Assembly: GCF_004362405.1 (NCBI RefSeq)
Contig: NZ_SNXE01000005.1
Span: 140,000 to 203,999 of the forward strand
DNA from: Roseateles asaccharophilus
Lineage (GTDB): Bacteria; Pseudomonadota; Gammaproteobacteria; Burkholderiales; Burkholderiaceae_C
DNA: 64,000 nucleotides
Direction of reading: 5' to 3'
Numbering within the stretch: the stretch's first letter is position 1; every line of letters begins with the position of its first letter. Of this stretch, positions 1-8,705 are shown in pieces. The position numbers and the translations under genes were made by a program. The notes under the pieces were generated by a model, which made no database searches, was not told the DNA's origin, and saw nothing but the letters and a program-made list of their open reading frames with translations.

Positions 1-1
1 C

Positions 2-373
2 GGTACCGGCCGCCGCAAGTCGTCGGTCGCTCGCGTCTTCATCAAGAAGGGCACGGGCCAAATCATCATCAATGGTCGCACGATCGAGCAGTACTTCGGC
101 CGTCAGACCTCGATCATGGTGGCGCGTCAGGCCCTGGTGCTGACCAACAATGGCGAAGCCTTCGACATCAAGGTCAATGTCCACGGTGGTGGCGAGTCCG
201 GCCAAGCCGGTGCTGTCCGTCTGGGCATCACCCGCGCGCTGATCGACTACGACGCAGCCCTGAAGCCCGAACTGAGCCGCGCCGGCTTCGTCACGCGTGA
301 CGCGCGTGAAGTCGAGCGTAAGAAGGTCGGTCTGCACGGCGCTCGTCGCCGCAAGCAGTTCAGCAAGCGCTGA
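2..373 (+). CDS. rpsI: 30S ribosomal protein S9 (5' truncated by window edge)
   Basis: Component of the 30S ribosomal subunit; its basic C-terminal tail reaches toward the P-site tRNA. The frame is open from base 2, and the visible 123 residues begin [13 protein letters not shown], the conserved N-terminal region of S9. They continue with the NGR..EQYFGR and [15 protein letters not shown] motifs and end in the typical RRRKQFSKR tail, so only a few N-terminal residues are missing. In related bacteria rplM lies directly upstream and is cotranscribed; that part falls outside the window. A strong terminator follows, so the ribosomal operon probably ends here. Confidence 0.97.
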   Translation, partial: GTGRRKSSVARVFIKKGTGQIIINGRTIEQYFGRQTSIMVARQALVLTNNGEAFDIKVNVHGGGESGQAGAVRLGITRALIDYDAALKPELSRAGFVTRDAREVERKKVGLHGARRRKQFSKR

Positions 374-416
374 TCTCCGGCCTGTCGACCTGCCCTCGCG
401 GTGGGTCGCTTGCTCG

Positions 417-452
417 ACAAGGCCGCTGCCGCAATGCAGCGGCCTTGTTTCA
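417..452 (+). terminator. Rho-independent terminator after rpsI
   Basis: A perfect 12-bp inverted repeat (arms 417-428 and 437-448, 8-nt loop) is followed by a T-rich stretch (GTTTCATTT). It lies 44 bp after the rpsI stop and upstream of erpA. It should end the ribosomal-protein transcript and give erpA a separate or read-through-dependent promoter. Confidence 0.85.
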
Positions 453-539
453 TTTGGGCCCGCCCCCAAATATCCCCAGGCTGCAGATATGTCCGTTTGC
501 GTGGACAATCGCGGCAAGAACCATCCCACAGGAAATGCT

Positions 540-914
540 ATGAGCGCAGTTCTCGAGACCTCCACCGCTGGCGCTGGCGATATGCCGGTGCCGCTGATCT
601 TCACCGACAGCGCCGCCGAGAAGGTGCGCGATCTGGTGGCCGAGGAAGGTAATCCGGACCTGAAGCTGCGCGTCTTCGTGCAGGGCGGCGGCTGCTCCGG
701 CTTCCAGTACGGCTTCACCTTCGATGAGGCGGTGAACGAGGACGACACCCAGATGAGCAAGAATGGCGTGACCCTGCTGATCGACGCCATGAGCCTGCAA
801 TACCTCACCGGTGCCGAGATCGACTACAAGGAAGACCTGCAGGGCGCGCAGTTCGTGATCAAGAACCCGAACGCCACCACCACCTGTGGCTGCGGCTCGA
901 GCTTCTCGGTCTGA
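540..914 (+). CDS. erpA: iron-sulfur cluster insertion protein ErpA
   Basis: A-type Fe-S carrier that passes clusters to apo-enzymes in the cytoplasm; in E. coli it is needed for IspG/IspH maturation. The 124-residue protein has the HesB/IscA fold signature with the three conserved cysteines, one in [11 protein letters not shown] and two in TTCGCGSSF near the C-terminus. The start at 540 is preceded by AGGAA at good spacing and yields an N-terminus of family length; a longer open frame upstream has no family similarity and runs through the rpsI terminator. The position after rpsI is typical of Burkholderiales. Confidence 0.95.
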   Translation: MSAVLETSTAGAGDMPVPLIFTDSAAEKVRDLVAEEGNPDLKLRVFVQGGGCSGFQYGFTFDEAVNEDDTQMSKNGVTLLIDAMSLQYLTGAEIDYKEDLQGAQFVIKNPNATTTCGCGSSFSV

Positions 915-943
915 GTGCCATCAAGGGCCCCGCTGCCCAGTGA

Positions 944-970
944 AAAGGCCGCCCAAGGGCGGCCTTTGTC
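944..970. terminator. bidirectional terminator between erpA and anmK
   Basis: An 11-bp perfect inverted repeat (arms 944-954 and 957-967) carries AAA on one side and TTT on the other. It therefore resembles an intrinsic terminator on both strands. It sits between the convergent erpA and anmK stop codons and probably serves both. Confidence 0.8.
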
Positions 971-989
971 ATGCTGGGCGCAGCCCCGA

Positions 990-2108
990 TTACGCCGGGT
1001 GCAGGGCGCCCAGCACGCGCGGGCCGGCGGCGCCCGTCACGGCCGGCAGATTGCCGGGCAGGCGATGCACAAAGCGCTGGGCCAGCCAGGCGAAGGCGGC
1101 AGCCTCCACCTGCATGGGCGGCAGGCCGCGTGCGGCGCTGCTGAGCACGTCTTGCTGGGGCAGCAGGGCCTGCAGGCGCTGCATCAGCCGGCCATTGAGT
1201 GCGCCGCCGCCACAAACCAGTAGCTCGGCCCCGGCCTCCGCGTCCGGCCTCAGGCAGTCGGCAATGCTTTGTGCCGTGAGCTCCAGCAGCGTGGCCTGCA
1301 CATGCTCGGGGCGGGCCTGGACGGCTGCGTCCAGGCGGGCGGCCAACCAGTCCGGATTGAAGAGATCGCGCCCGGTGCTGCGTGGCGCCGGGCGGGCGAA
1401 GAAGGGCTCGTCCAGCAGGCGCTGCAGCAGATCGGGCAGGACCTGGCCGCTGGCGGCCCAGGCGCCATCGGCGTCATAGGCCTGACCGCGGTGGCGCTGC
1501 ACCCAGAAATCCATCAGGCAGTTGCCGGGTCCGCAGTCGTAGCCCAGGCTCTGGCCCTCGCGCTCCAGCACGCTGATATTGCTGATCCCGCCGATATTGA
1601 GCACCAGCACCTGGGCATCCGCTCGCCCGAACAGGGCGCGATGGAAGGCGGGCACCAGGGGGGCGCCCTGGCCACCGGCGGCTACGTCACGGGCGCGCAG
1701 ATCGCAGACGGTGTCGATGCCCGTGAGCTCGGCCAGCAGGGCCCCGTTGAGCAGCTGCAGGGTGTAGCCGCAGCCATCGAACTCACCGGGGCGGTGGCGT
1801 ATGGTCTGGCCATGGGCGCCGAGGGCGCGCACGGCGCCGGGCGCGAGCCGGTGTTGCTGCAGCAGGCGCTGCACGAGATCGGCATAGCTGCGGGCCAGGC
1901 CGTTGCCGGCCAGGGCGCAGCGGTGGACCTCATTCTCGCCGGGGCTGTTCAGGGCCAGCAGCTCGGCGCGCAGCGCGGGCTCGAAGGGCTGGTGTTCATG
2001 CCCCAGCACCTCCAGAGCCTTGCCCTGCGGGCCGGGGAAGCGTGCCAGCACCGCGTCCGCTCCGTCCAGCGAGGTGCCGGACATCAGGCCGATGAAGAGC
2101 TCGCTCAC
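990..2108 (-). CDS. anmK: anhydro-N-acetylmuramic acid kinase
   Basis: Cytoplasmic murein-recycling enzyme that cleaves the 1,6-anhydro ring of anhMurNAc and phosphorylates it with ATP, giving MurNAc-6-phosphate. The 372-residue protein begins with the family hallmark FIGLMSGTSLDG. It also has GAHGQTIRHRP, a DCGPGNCLMD motif and LLVCGGGALNGRLM, the ASKHA-type nucleotide-binding elements. The start is GTG at 2108; no in-frame ATG would preserve the MSGTSLDG end. It follows the M23 peptidase gene by 34 bp on the same strand, so release and recycling of murein fragments are probably cotranscribed. The gap contains a run of ten Gs. Confidence 0.95.
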   Translation of the reverse strand: MSELFIGLMSGTSLDGADAVLARFPGPQGKALEVLGHEHQPFEPALRAELLALNSPGENEVHRCALAGNGLARSYADLVQRLLQQHRLAPGAVRALGAHGQTIRHRPGEFDGCGYTLQLLNGALLAELTGIDTVCDLRARDVAAGGQGAPLVPAFHRALFGRADAQVLVLNIGGISNISVLEREGQSLGYDCGPGNCLMDFWVQRHRGQAYDADGAWAASGQVLPDLLQRLLDEPFFARPAPRSTGRDLFNPDWLAARLDAAVQARPEHVQATLLELTAQSIADCLRPDAEAGAELLVCGGGALNGRLMQRLQALLPQQDVLSSAARGLPPMQVEAAAFAWLAQRFVHRLPGNLPAVTGAAGPRVLGALHPA

Positions 2109-2131
2109 GCGCGATGGGCGGTGGGTATGCC

Positions 2132-2141
2132 GGGGGGGGGG
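2132..2141. repeat. G10 homopolymer tract (C10 on the transcribed strand's sense)
   Basis: Ten consecutive Gs lie in the 34-bp gap between the M23 peptidase stop (2143) and the anmK GTG start (2108). On the minus strand this is C10 ending 23 bases before the anmK start. Tracts of this length are prone to slippage and to sequencing error. The tract does not encode protein. Confidence 0.9.
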
Positions 2142-2142
2142 C

Positions 2143-3570
2143 TCAGTCGGCGCCGCTGACGCCCACGCCCATGGACTCGGCGGCCGAGAGCTGGTTCTTG
2201 ACGCTGGCCACGGTGGCCTGGAACTGCGTCTTGGCGCTGGCGGGCAGGGTGATGGCCTCGGAGGCGCGGGCTATCACGCGCGGATCCTGGTGCTGGCCTT
2301 TGACGCGGAATTCGAAGTGCAGATGCGGGCCGGTCGCCCAGCCGGTGGCGCCCACGGCGCCGATGCGCTGACCTTGTTCGATCCGCTGCCCCTTCTTCAC
2401 ATCCATGCGGCTCAGGTGGGCGTAGACCGTCTGGCGGTCGCCGCTGTGACGCACGAAGATGACATTGCCAAAACCGTTCTGCCAGCCGGCGAATTCCACC
2501 ACGCCGTCGCCCACGGAGCGAACCGGGGTGCCTGTGGGGGCGCCGTAGTCTATGCCCAGATGGGCGCGCCACTTCTGCAGCACGGGGTGGAAGCGCATGG
2601 CAAAGCCCGAGGTCACCCGCGAGAACTCCATGGGGCTGGCCAGGAAAGCGCGGCGCTTGCTTTGGCCGTCGAAGCCGTAGAAATTGCCCTTGCCGCTGCT
2701 GGGATCCTTGAACCAGACCGCCGAATGGCTCTTGCCGTTGTTCACGAACTCGGCGGCGATCACGCGGCCGCTGGCCTGGCCCCAGTTGATGGGCTCGCCA
2801 TCGGCGGTCAGGCTTTCGAACACCACCGAGAAGCGGTCGCCCTTGCGCAGCTCGCGGTGGAAGTCGATATCGCCCGAGAACATATCGGCCATCTGCGAGG
2901 CCACGGCGTCGGGGATGCCGGCCTCATCAGTCGCGACGAAGAGCGAGCTGCGCACCGTGCCGCTGCCCAGGCGCACCTGCGGCTGCAGCGGGGCGGTTTC
3001 CAGCTTGGCGCTGAAGCCCTGGCCCTTGCGTTCGATGCTCAGGCGGCTGAAATGCGTGGCCTGCTGCTCGGCCAGCTCGGCCGGGAAGCGCACCACCATG
3101 CTGTGCACCGTGCCATCGGGCTCGGCGCTGAGCTGCACCATCTTGCCCACGCGGCCCTTGAGCACGCGCTGGCCCAGCGGGTCATTGCGCAGAAAGGCGG
3201 CGGCGGCCGGGTCGAAGGCGCCCATGCGGCGCAGCAGGGAGTCGGCGGTATCGCTGGCGCGCGTCACGTCGTTGCGCACCAGGGTCAGGTCGTGGGCGGC
3301 CAGGGCGCTGAGCTGGTCTTCCAGATCCAGAACCTGGACCTGTTCCGTGATCACACGCTGCGGCAGATCTTCGGCATTGGGGGCCAGCGGCGCAATACCG
3401 AAGGCGGTGACGGCAAAGCCGCCCAACAGGCTCACCACCGAGGCGGTGAGGGCGCGCGGATGGCGAGCCGCGAAGGCTTCGGACCGCGCCAGGGCCTGCT
3501 TGAGTTCGTTTTTCCAGTCAATCACGCTCAAAAACCTGGGATCTTGTTGTTTTGGCGTTCTGCCAGTCAC
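2143..3570 (-). CDS. M23 family metallopeptidase (murein endopeptidase, membrane-anchored)
   Basis: Predicted periplasmic zinc peptidase cutting peptidoglycan cross-links. In the 475-residue protein a hydrophobic segment at about residues 40-62 should anchor it in the inner membrane. A long central region contains an OapA/MepM-like stretch. The LytM domain is C-terminal and shows the zinc motif HLGIDYG (HxxxD) and the catalytic HLHFE (HxH), so the enzyme should be active. The start is GTG at 3570; downstream in-frame TTG and GTG codons near 3530 are alternatives because no strong Shine-Dalgarno sequence decides. It is divergent from tyrS, with anmK downstream. Confidence 0.92.
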   Translation of the reverse strand: MTGRTPKQQDPRFLSVIDWKNELKQALARSEAFAARHPRALTASVVSLLGGFAVTAFGIAPLAPNAEDLPQRVITEQVQVLDLEDQLSALAAHDLTLVRNDVTRASDTADSLLRRMGAFDPAAAAFLRNDPLGQRVLKGRVGKMVQLSAEPDGTVHSMVVRFPAELAEQQATHFSRLSIERKGQGFSAKLETAPLQPQVRLGSGTVRSSLFVATDEAGIPDAVASQMADMFSGDIDFHRELRKGDRFSVVFESLTADGEPINWGQASGRVIAAEFVNNGKSHSAVWFKDPSSGKGNFYGFDGQSKRRAFLASPMEFSRVTSGFAMRFHPVLQKWRAHLGIDYGAPTGTPVRSVGDGVVEFAGWQNGFGNVIFVRHSGDRQTVYAHLSRMDVKKGQRIEQGQRIGAVGATGWATGPHLHFEFRVKGQHQDPRVIARASEAITLPASAKTQFQATVASVKNQLSAAESMGVGVSGAD

Positions 3571-3662
3571 CGCTTACGGCCAGAGAGGGCCGGGGCCCTC
3601 CACTAGAATTCAGCATTGCGGCCAAGACCCGGTTCGGGTGCGAGCGCGCAAAAACAGCGGCG

Positions 3663-3689
3663 AGTATACCGAGGCCATCCTCGCGTCAA
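3663..3689 (-). promoter_or_regulatory. candidate sigma-70 promoter for the M23 peptidase-anmK unit
   Basis: Read on the minus strand, TTGACG (3684-3689) and TATACT (3663-3668) are separated by 15 bp, a little short for sigma-70. Both hexamers are close to consensus and lie in the 180-bp divergent gap between the M23 gene and tyrS. Transcription would start about 85 bases before the GTG start. No equally good plus-strand promoter was found for tyrS. Confidence 0.45.
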
Positions 3690-3750
3690 CGCCAAGAAAA
3701 CCCGATAAATCAAGGCTTTAGATCCAGCCTGCGCCCAAGTTTCAGCCATC

Positions 3751-5019
3751 ATGTCCGAATCGCGAACCTTCACAGCCGTACCGTCTCCCGCACCGGCCGA
3801 GGCGCCGCGATATCCGGTCACCGACAAGGTGCGCGAGGCCCTGGCCATCACCCAGCGCGGCGTGGATGAGCTGCTGCCCGAGGCCGAATGGCTGAACAAG
3901 CTGGCCCGCGCCGAAGCCACCGGCCAGCCCCTGCGCATCAAGTTGGGCCTGGACCCCACGGCCCCCGACCTGCACCTGGGCCACACCGTGGTGCTCAACA
4001 AGATGCGCCAGCTCCAGGAGCTGGGCCACCAGGTCATCTTCCTGGTGGGCGACTTCACCTCCATGATCGGCGACCCCTCGGGCCGCAATGCCACCCGCCC
4101 GCCGCTGACGGCCGAGCAGATCAAGGTGAACGCCGAGACCTACTACCAGCAGGCCAGCCTGGTGCTGGACCCGGCGCGCACCGAGATCCGCTACAACAGC
4201 GAGTGGAGCGACCCCCTGGGCGCGCGCGGCATGATCCAGCTGGCCGCCAAGTACACCGTGGCCCGCATGATGGAGCGCGACGACTTCACCAAGCGCTATG
4301 CCGCCGGCACGCCCATCTCGGTGCACGAGTTCCTCTACCCCCTGATGCAGGGCTATGACTCGGTGGCGCTGAAGAGCGATCTGGAGCTGGGCGGCACCGA
4401 CCAGAAGTTCAATCTGCTGATGGGCCGCCATCTGCAGGCCGAGTACGGCCAGGAGCCCCAGTGCATCCTGACCATGCCCCTGCTGGAGGGTCTGGACGGC
4501 GTCGAGAAGATGTCCAAGTCCAAGAACAACTATGTGGGCATCACCGAGCCGGCCAACACCATGTTCGCCAAGATCCTCTCGATCAGCGATGTGCAGATGT
4601 GGAAGTGGTACGAGCTGCTGAGCTTCCGCTCCAGCACCGAGATCGCCCAGCTCAAGGCCGAGGTGGATGGTGGCCGTAACCCCAAGGACGCCAAGGTGCT
4701 GCTGGCCAAGGAGATCACCGCCCGCTTCCACTCGGTCGCCGCGGCCGAGGCTGCCGAGGCCGACTTCAACAAGCGTGCCGCGGGCGGCATCCCGGATGAC
4801 ATTCCCGAGCTCAGCCTGGGCGGTGGCGAGATGGGCATCGGCGCTCTGCTCAAGGCTGCGGGCCTGGTGGCCTCCAACAGCGAGGGCCTGCGCATGGTGG
4901 AGCAGGGCGGCGTGAAGATCGACGGTGGCGTGGTCAGCGACAAGGGCCTCAAGGTCCAGCCCGGCCAGTTCGTGCTGCAGGTGGGCAAGCGCAAGTTTGC
5001 CCGCGTCACGCTGAGTTGA
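3751..5019 (+). CDS. tyrS: tyrosyl-tRNA synthetase
   Basis: Class I aminoacyl-tRNA synthetase that activates tyrosine with ATP and charges tRNA-Tyr. The 422-residue protein has the HIGH-type motif as HLGH in [13 protein letters not shown], the KMSKS loop intact in [13 protein letters not shown], and an S4-like RNA-binding domain at the C-terminus (about residues 360-420). The sequence matches the TyrRS subgroup (TyrZ-like) common in betaproteobacteria. The extension before the catalytic core is rich in Pro and Ala. The gene is monocistronic by position, divergent from the M23 peptidase and convergent with gnd. Confidence 0.96.
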   Translation: MSESRTFTAVPSPAPAEAPRYPVTDKVREALAITQRGVDELLPEAEWLNKLARAEATGQPLRIKLGLDPTAPDLHLGHTVVLNKMRQLQELGHQVIFLVGDFTSMIGDPSGRNATRPPLTAEQIKVNAETYYQQASLVLDPARTEIRYNSEWSDPLGARGMIQLAAKYTVARMMERDDFTKRYAAGTPISVHEFLYPLMQGYDSVALKSDLELGGTDQKFNLLMGRHLQAEYGQEPQCILTMPLLEGLDGVEKMSKSKNNYVGITEPANTMFAKILSISDVQMWKWYELLSFRSSTEIAQLKAEVDGGRNPKDAKVLLAKEITARFHSVAAAEAAEADFNKRAAGGIPDDIPELSLGGGEMGIGALLKAAGLVASNSEGLRMVEQGGVKIDGGVVSDKGLKVQPGQFVLQVGKRKFARVTLS

Positions 5020-5064
5020 CCGAGCGGGCTCCGCCGATCCGGCTGTGCCGCGCGGTCGGAGCAG

Positions 5065-5091
5065 CCCCCTTGAGGGGGCGCGCGTAGCGCG
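5065..5091. repeat. double-hairpin intergenic element between tyrS and gnd
   Basis: CCCCC-TTGA-GGGGG (5065-5078) is followed directly by CGCGC-GTA-GCGCG (5079-5091), and then a further G6 run. It lies between the convergent tyrS and gnd stops. There is no T-tract, so it is not a canonical terminator, though it could stop or stabilise transcript ends. A similar C5/G5 palindrome lies downstream of ilvA at 20982-20999. Confidence 0.5.
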
Positions 5092-5099
5092 TAGGGGGG

Positions 5100-6563
5100 T
5101 TACACCGAATACGTGCTCGAGGCCGTGCGGCCGCCGCTGCCGGTCCAGTTGGTGTGGAAGAACTCGCCGCGCGGGCGGTCCACGCGCTCATAGGTGTGGG
5201 CGCCGAAGTAGTCGCGCTGGGCCTGCAGCAGATTGGCCGGCAGGCGGGCGCTGCGGAAGCCGTCGAAGAAGGCCAGGGCGCTGCTGAAGGCCGGCACCGG
5301 GATGCCCTGCTGCACGGCGGTGGCCACCACGCGGCGCCAGCTGGCCTCGCTCTGCTTGATGGCCCGCTCGAAGAAAGGTGCCAGCAGTAGGTTCTGCAGC
5401 TGCGGGTTCTGGTCGAAGGCGTCCTTGATATTGCCCAGGAAGGCGCTGCGGATGATGCAGCCACCGCGCCACATCAGGGCGATGCCGCCGTAGTTCAGCT
5501 TCCAGCCGTTCTGCTCGGCGGCCGCGGCCATCAGCATATAGCCCTGGGCATAGCTGATGATCTTGGAGGCGTAGAGGGCGCGGCGGATATCGGCCACGAA
5601 GGCGGCGCGCTCGGCGTTCTCGATGCGGCGCGAGGCGCCGCCAAAGACCTTGGCCGCCTCCACGCGCAGGCTCTTCATGGCCGAGACACAGCGGCTGTAC
5701 ACGGCCTCGGCCATCAGGGTGATGGGAATGCCCAGATCTGCCGAGGAGATCACGGTCCACTTGCCCGTGCCCTTCTGGCCGGCCGTGTCCAGGATCTTGT
5801 CCACCAGGGGCGCGCCGTCCTGCTCGTCCTTCTTGGCCAGGATGTCGCGGGTGATTTCCACCAGATAGGAGTCCAGCTCGTCCTGGTTCCACTCGGCGAA
5901 GACGGCGCTCATCTCGTCGGGCGTCATACCCAGCCCCTCGCTCATCAGCTGGTAGGCCTCGCAGATCAGCTGCATATCGCCGTACTCGATGCCGTTGTGC
6001 ACCATCTTCACGTAGTGGCCGGCACCGCCTTCGCCCACCCAGTCGCAGCAGGGCGAGCCATCGTCCACCTTGGCCGCGATGGCCTGGAAGATGGGCTTCA
6101 CATGCGGCCAGGCCGCGGCCGAGCCGCCGGGCATGATGCTGGGGCCGAAGCGCGCGCCTTCCTCGCCACCGGAAACGCCGGTGCCGATGTAGTGCAGGCC
6201 CTTGGACTCCAGGTATTTCACGCGGCGCGCGGTGTCGTCAAACAGCGAGTTGCCGCCGTCGATCACGATATCGCCCGGCTCCAGATGCGGCAGCAGCTGC
6301 TCGATGAACTCGTCCACCGCGGCGCCAGCCTTGACCATCAGCATCACGCGGCGCGGCCGCTTGAGCAGGCTCACCATCTCTTGCACGGACCGGGCGCCGA
6401 TGATCTTCGTGCCCTTGGCCTCGTGGGCCAGGAACTCGTCCACCTTGGCGGTGGTGCGGTTGTAGGCCACCACGGTGAAGCCGTGGTCGTTCATGTTCAG
6501 GATCAGGTTCTGGCCCATCACGGCCAGCCCGATCACGGCGATATCGCCTTGCGCGGTTTGCAT
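5100..6563 (-). CDS. gnd: NADP-dependent 6-phosphogluconate dehydrogenase, decarboxylating
   Basis: Third enzyme of the oxidative pentose phosphate pathway: 6-phosphogluconate plus NADP+ gives ribulose-5-phosphate, CO2 and NADPH. The 487-residue protein has the N-terminal Rossmann motif GLAVMGQNL, the substrate and catalytic region around VSGGEEGARFGPS and KMVHNGIEYGDMQ, and a C-terminal end with RGEFFHTNW. The length fits the long, dimeric form of E. coli type. It starts at the ATG at 6563. No pentose-phosphate partner gene is adjacent. Confidence 0.96.
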   Translation of the reverse strand: MQTAQGDIAVIGLAVMGQNLILNMNDHGFTVVAYNRTTAKVDEFLAHEAKGTKIIGARSVQEMVSLLKRPRRVMLMVKAGAAVDEFIEQLLPHLEPGDIVIDGGNSLFDDTARRVKYLESKGLHYIGTGVSGGEEGARFGPSIMPGGSAAAWPHVKPIFQAIAAKVDDGSPCCDWVGEGGAGHYVKMVHNGIEYGDMQLICEAYQLMSEGLGMTPDEMSAVFAEWNQDELDSYLVEITRDILAKKDEQDGAPLVDKILDTAGQKGTGKWTVISSADLGIPITLMAEAVYSRCVSAMKSLRVEAAKVFGGASRRIENAERAAFVADIRRALYASKIISYAQGYMLMAAAAEQNGWKLNYGGIALMWRGGCIIRSAFLGNIKDAFDQNPQLQNLLLAPFFERAIKQSEASWRRVVATAVQQGIPVPAFSSALAFFDGFRSARLPANLLQAQRDYFGAHTYERVDRPRGEFFHTNWTGSGGRTASSTYSV

Positions 6564-6658
6564 GTTTTGTTTTTCAGCTCGATGGCAAAACCCGAATCCT
6601 AGGGGAAACCCGGTCTGATTGCCGGAGCCGCGGCGCGCGAAGCGTGGTTTTTTCCGGC

Positions 6659-7558
6659 TCAGTGGTTCTTCACACCGGCCGCCACATGGCCGGCGGGCAC
6701 ATGGGCCAGGGCGCTTTCCACATGGCCGATCTGGTCGTCGAAGAAGAAGTCGGGCTCGAACTCGCGCAGGAATTCGCCCTTGGGCAGGCCGCCCAGGAAC
6801 ATGGCCTCGTCCACCTCGATCTGCCAGTCCATCAGGGTGCGCAGGGCGCGCTCGTGAGCCGGGGCGCTGCGCGCCGTGACCAGGGCGGTGCGTATGCTCA
6901 TCGCGTCCTCGCGGTCCTGCTGCAGGGCGTGCAGGGCGGCCAGCACCGGCTTGAAGGGCCCGGCCGGCAGGGGCGTGAGCACGCGCTCGCGCTCATGGGC
7001 CTGGAAGGCGTCCAGCCCGGCGCTCTGGAAGACCTGTTCGGCCTCGTCCGAGAACAGCACGGCGTCGCCGTCGAAGGCGATGCGCAGCTCGCGCGGATGC
7101 GCCTCCGAGGCCCGGGCCGACTGCGGATGCACCCGCGCCGCCGCCACGCCGGCCGCCAGGGCCGAGCGCACATCCGCCTCATTGGTCGAGAGAAAGAGCT
7201 GGGCATTGAGCGGCCGCAGATAGCGCCAGGGGCTCTGGCCCCGGGTGAACACGCCGCGCTCGATGCCCAGGCCGTAGTGCTGGGCCGATTTGAAGACCCG
7301 CATGCCCGAGATCGGGTCATTGCGCGAGAGCACCACCACCTCCACCCGCGGCGGTCGCCCGGCCTCGTTGAAGCCCAGCAGCTTGCGCACCAGGGAGAAG
7401 GCCACGCCGGGCGTGGCGGGTGTGTCCAGGCGCTGCTGCTGCAGGGCCATATAGGCCCGGTCGTCGCCGGCCTCGAAGAGCTCGTTCTCGGCCTCGAAAT
7501 CAAAGAGGGCGCGCGAGGAAATTGCCACCACCAGGCGGCCGTCCAGGGAGATGGGCAT
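6659..7558 (-). CDS. 5'-nucleotidase (cytosolic NT5C1 / PF06189-type)
   Basis: Predicted nucleoside 5'-monophosphatase. The 299-residue protein shows the hallmarks of the family related to eukaryotic cN-I: an early AISSRALFDFE segment, LSRNDPISGMRVFKSA, a central IAFDGDAVLFSDEAE (HAD-like aspartate motif) and the C-terminal LGGLPKGEFLREFEPDFFFDDQ. No signal peptide is visible, so it is cytoplasmic. It lies 25 bp downstream of the AAA ATPase gene on the same strand, so the two probably share a transcript. The physiological substrate cannot be read from sequence. Confidence 0.85.
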   Translation of the reverse strand: MPISLDGRLVVAISSRALFDFEAENELFEAGDDRAYMALQQQRLDTPATPGVAFSLVRKLLGFNEAGRPPRVEVVVLSRNDPISGMRVFKSAQHYGLGIERGVFTRGQSPWRYLRPLNAQLFLSTNEADVRSALAAGVAAARVHPQSARASEAHPRELRIAFDGDAVLFSDEAEQVFQSAGLDAFQAHERERVLTPLPAGPFKPVLAALHALQQDREDAMSIRTALVTARSAPAHERALRTLMDWQIEVDEAMFLGGLPKGEFLREFEPDFFFDDQIGHVESALAHVPAGHVAAGVKNH

Positions 7559-7583
7559 AGGCGCCCATCATAGAGACAAGCGC

Positions 7584-8579
7584 CTACTGGATGAAACCCA
7601 TGGGGCCGCGCTTGCCGCCGGCCTCGGGCAGGTCCTCGCACAGCACCGTGCCGCGCTGCGCCAGCTTGGCATTGCCGAAGGCCGTCATCCAGGCGCGGCG
7701 CATCTCGCGCGGAGCCAGCTCGGCCATGCGTTCCAGCACCGCGTCCGAGGGCTCCTCGTCGAAGCGACGGCCCCAATCGTGCTGGGCGCGCAGGCCCTGG
7801 TACAGGCGCAGGGCGATGCGGCGGGCGGCCTCGAAGTCGGGGGCCTCGATCTCGTACACATTCACCCGGTTCAGGATGGGATCGGGAATGCCTCGCGCAT
7901 CATTGGCCGTGGCCACCCAGATCACCTGGCTGGCATCCACCGCCACCTCGGCAAACTCGTCGGTGAAGCTACCCGCGGTGTCGTGCTCCAGCAGGCTGTA
8001 GAGCGAACCCAGCGGGTCGTAGGCGGCCTCGGCACCGGCCTTGTCGATCTCGTCCACCACCATCACGGGGTTGGCATAGTCGCCGTCCACCAGGGCCTCG
8101 AAGACCTTGCCGGGGCGCGCGCCCTTCCACTGGCTGGAGGCGCCGGAGAGTATCCAGCCCGCGGTCATGGAGCTCATGGACACAAAGCCCATGCCCGTGC
8201 CCAGCAGCTGGGCCAGCTGGCGGGCGAAATGGGTCTTGCCCACGCCGGGCGGTCCCAGCAGCAGCAGGGGCGTGATCTCCAGCGCGTCCCCGCTGTCCTC
8301 GCACAGGGCGATCTGGCGCCGCACATCGTCCAGCACCGGGTGGAAGTTGGGCAGATCCTCGTAGAGCTCGTTCATAGCCGGCAGGCCCGAGGGCTTGACC
8401 TGGAAGCGCTGCGGCCCTTTCTCCAGCATGCGCTGGTAGGTGCCGCGCAGGGACTCGTGCTCACGCTCCGGCAGCTTGGCGAGCTTGCGCTCGACCTCGG
8501 CAACGCTGAACACGCTGCGCATCTGCGCAATCGGGATGCGCGGGGCGATGCAGGCAATGGCATGACGGGGGCTGCTCAT
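7584..8579 (-). CDS. Lon-like AAA family ATPase (no protease domain)
   Basis: AAA+ ATPase of 331 residues. It has Walker A LLLLGPPGVGKTHFA, Walker B VMVVDEIDKAG, a sensor-1 region WVATANDARGIPDPILNRV and a sensor-2-type arginine in PREMRRAW. The ATPase core resembles that of Lon, but there is no LAN domain and no Ser-Lys protease domain. It may act as a remodelling ATPase or chaperone. I chose ATG 8579 because GGAG lies a few bases upstream; an upstream extension to 8630 lacks one. The neighbours are gspF upstream (126-bp gap) and the nucleotidase downstream. A link to type II secretion is only positional. Confidence 0.85.
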   Translation of the reverse strand: MSSPRHAIACIAPRIPIAQMRSVFSVAEVERKLAKLPEREHESLRGTYQRMLEKGPQRFQVKPSGLPAMNELYEDLPNFHPVLDDVRRQIALCEDSGDALEITPLLLLGPPGVGKTHFARQLAQLLGTGMGFVSMSSMTAGWILSGASSQWKGARPGKVFEALVDGDYANPVMVVDEIDKAGAEAAYDPLGSLYSLLEHDTAGSFTDEFAEVAVDASQVIWVATANDARGIPDPILNRVNVYEIEAPDFEAARRIALRLYQGLRAQHDWGRRFDEEPSDAVLERMAELAPREMRRAWMTAFGNAKLAQRGTVLCEDLPEAGGKRGPMGFIQ

Positions 8580-8705
8580 GGCGACTCTCCTGACCCCGTG
8601 CGGCCTCGGGGCCTGGCTCCATTCAAGCAAAAGCCGCCCGCGCGCGGTGTAGGAAAAAGCCCTGAACTGCTGAGGATTACCGGCTTTGAGGACTTGGTGT
8701 AGTCC

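Noticed and set aside
1903-3606. 567-codon plus-strand frame opposite the M23 peptidase
   Set aside because: It spans the G10 tract and the anmK-M23 junction and encodes His/Ala/Gly-rich sequence without motifs.
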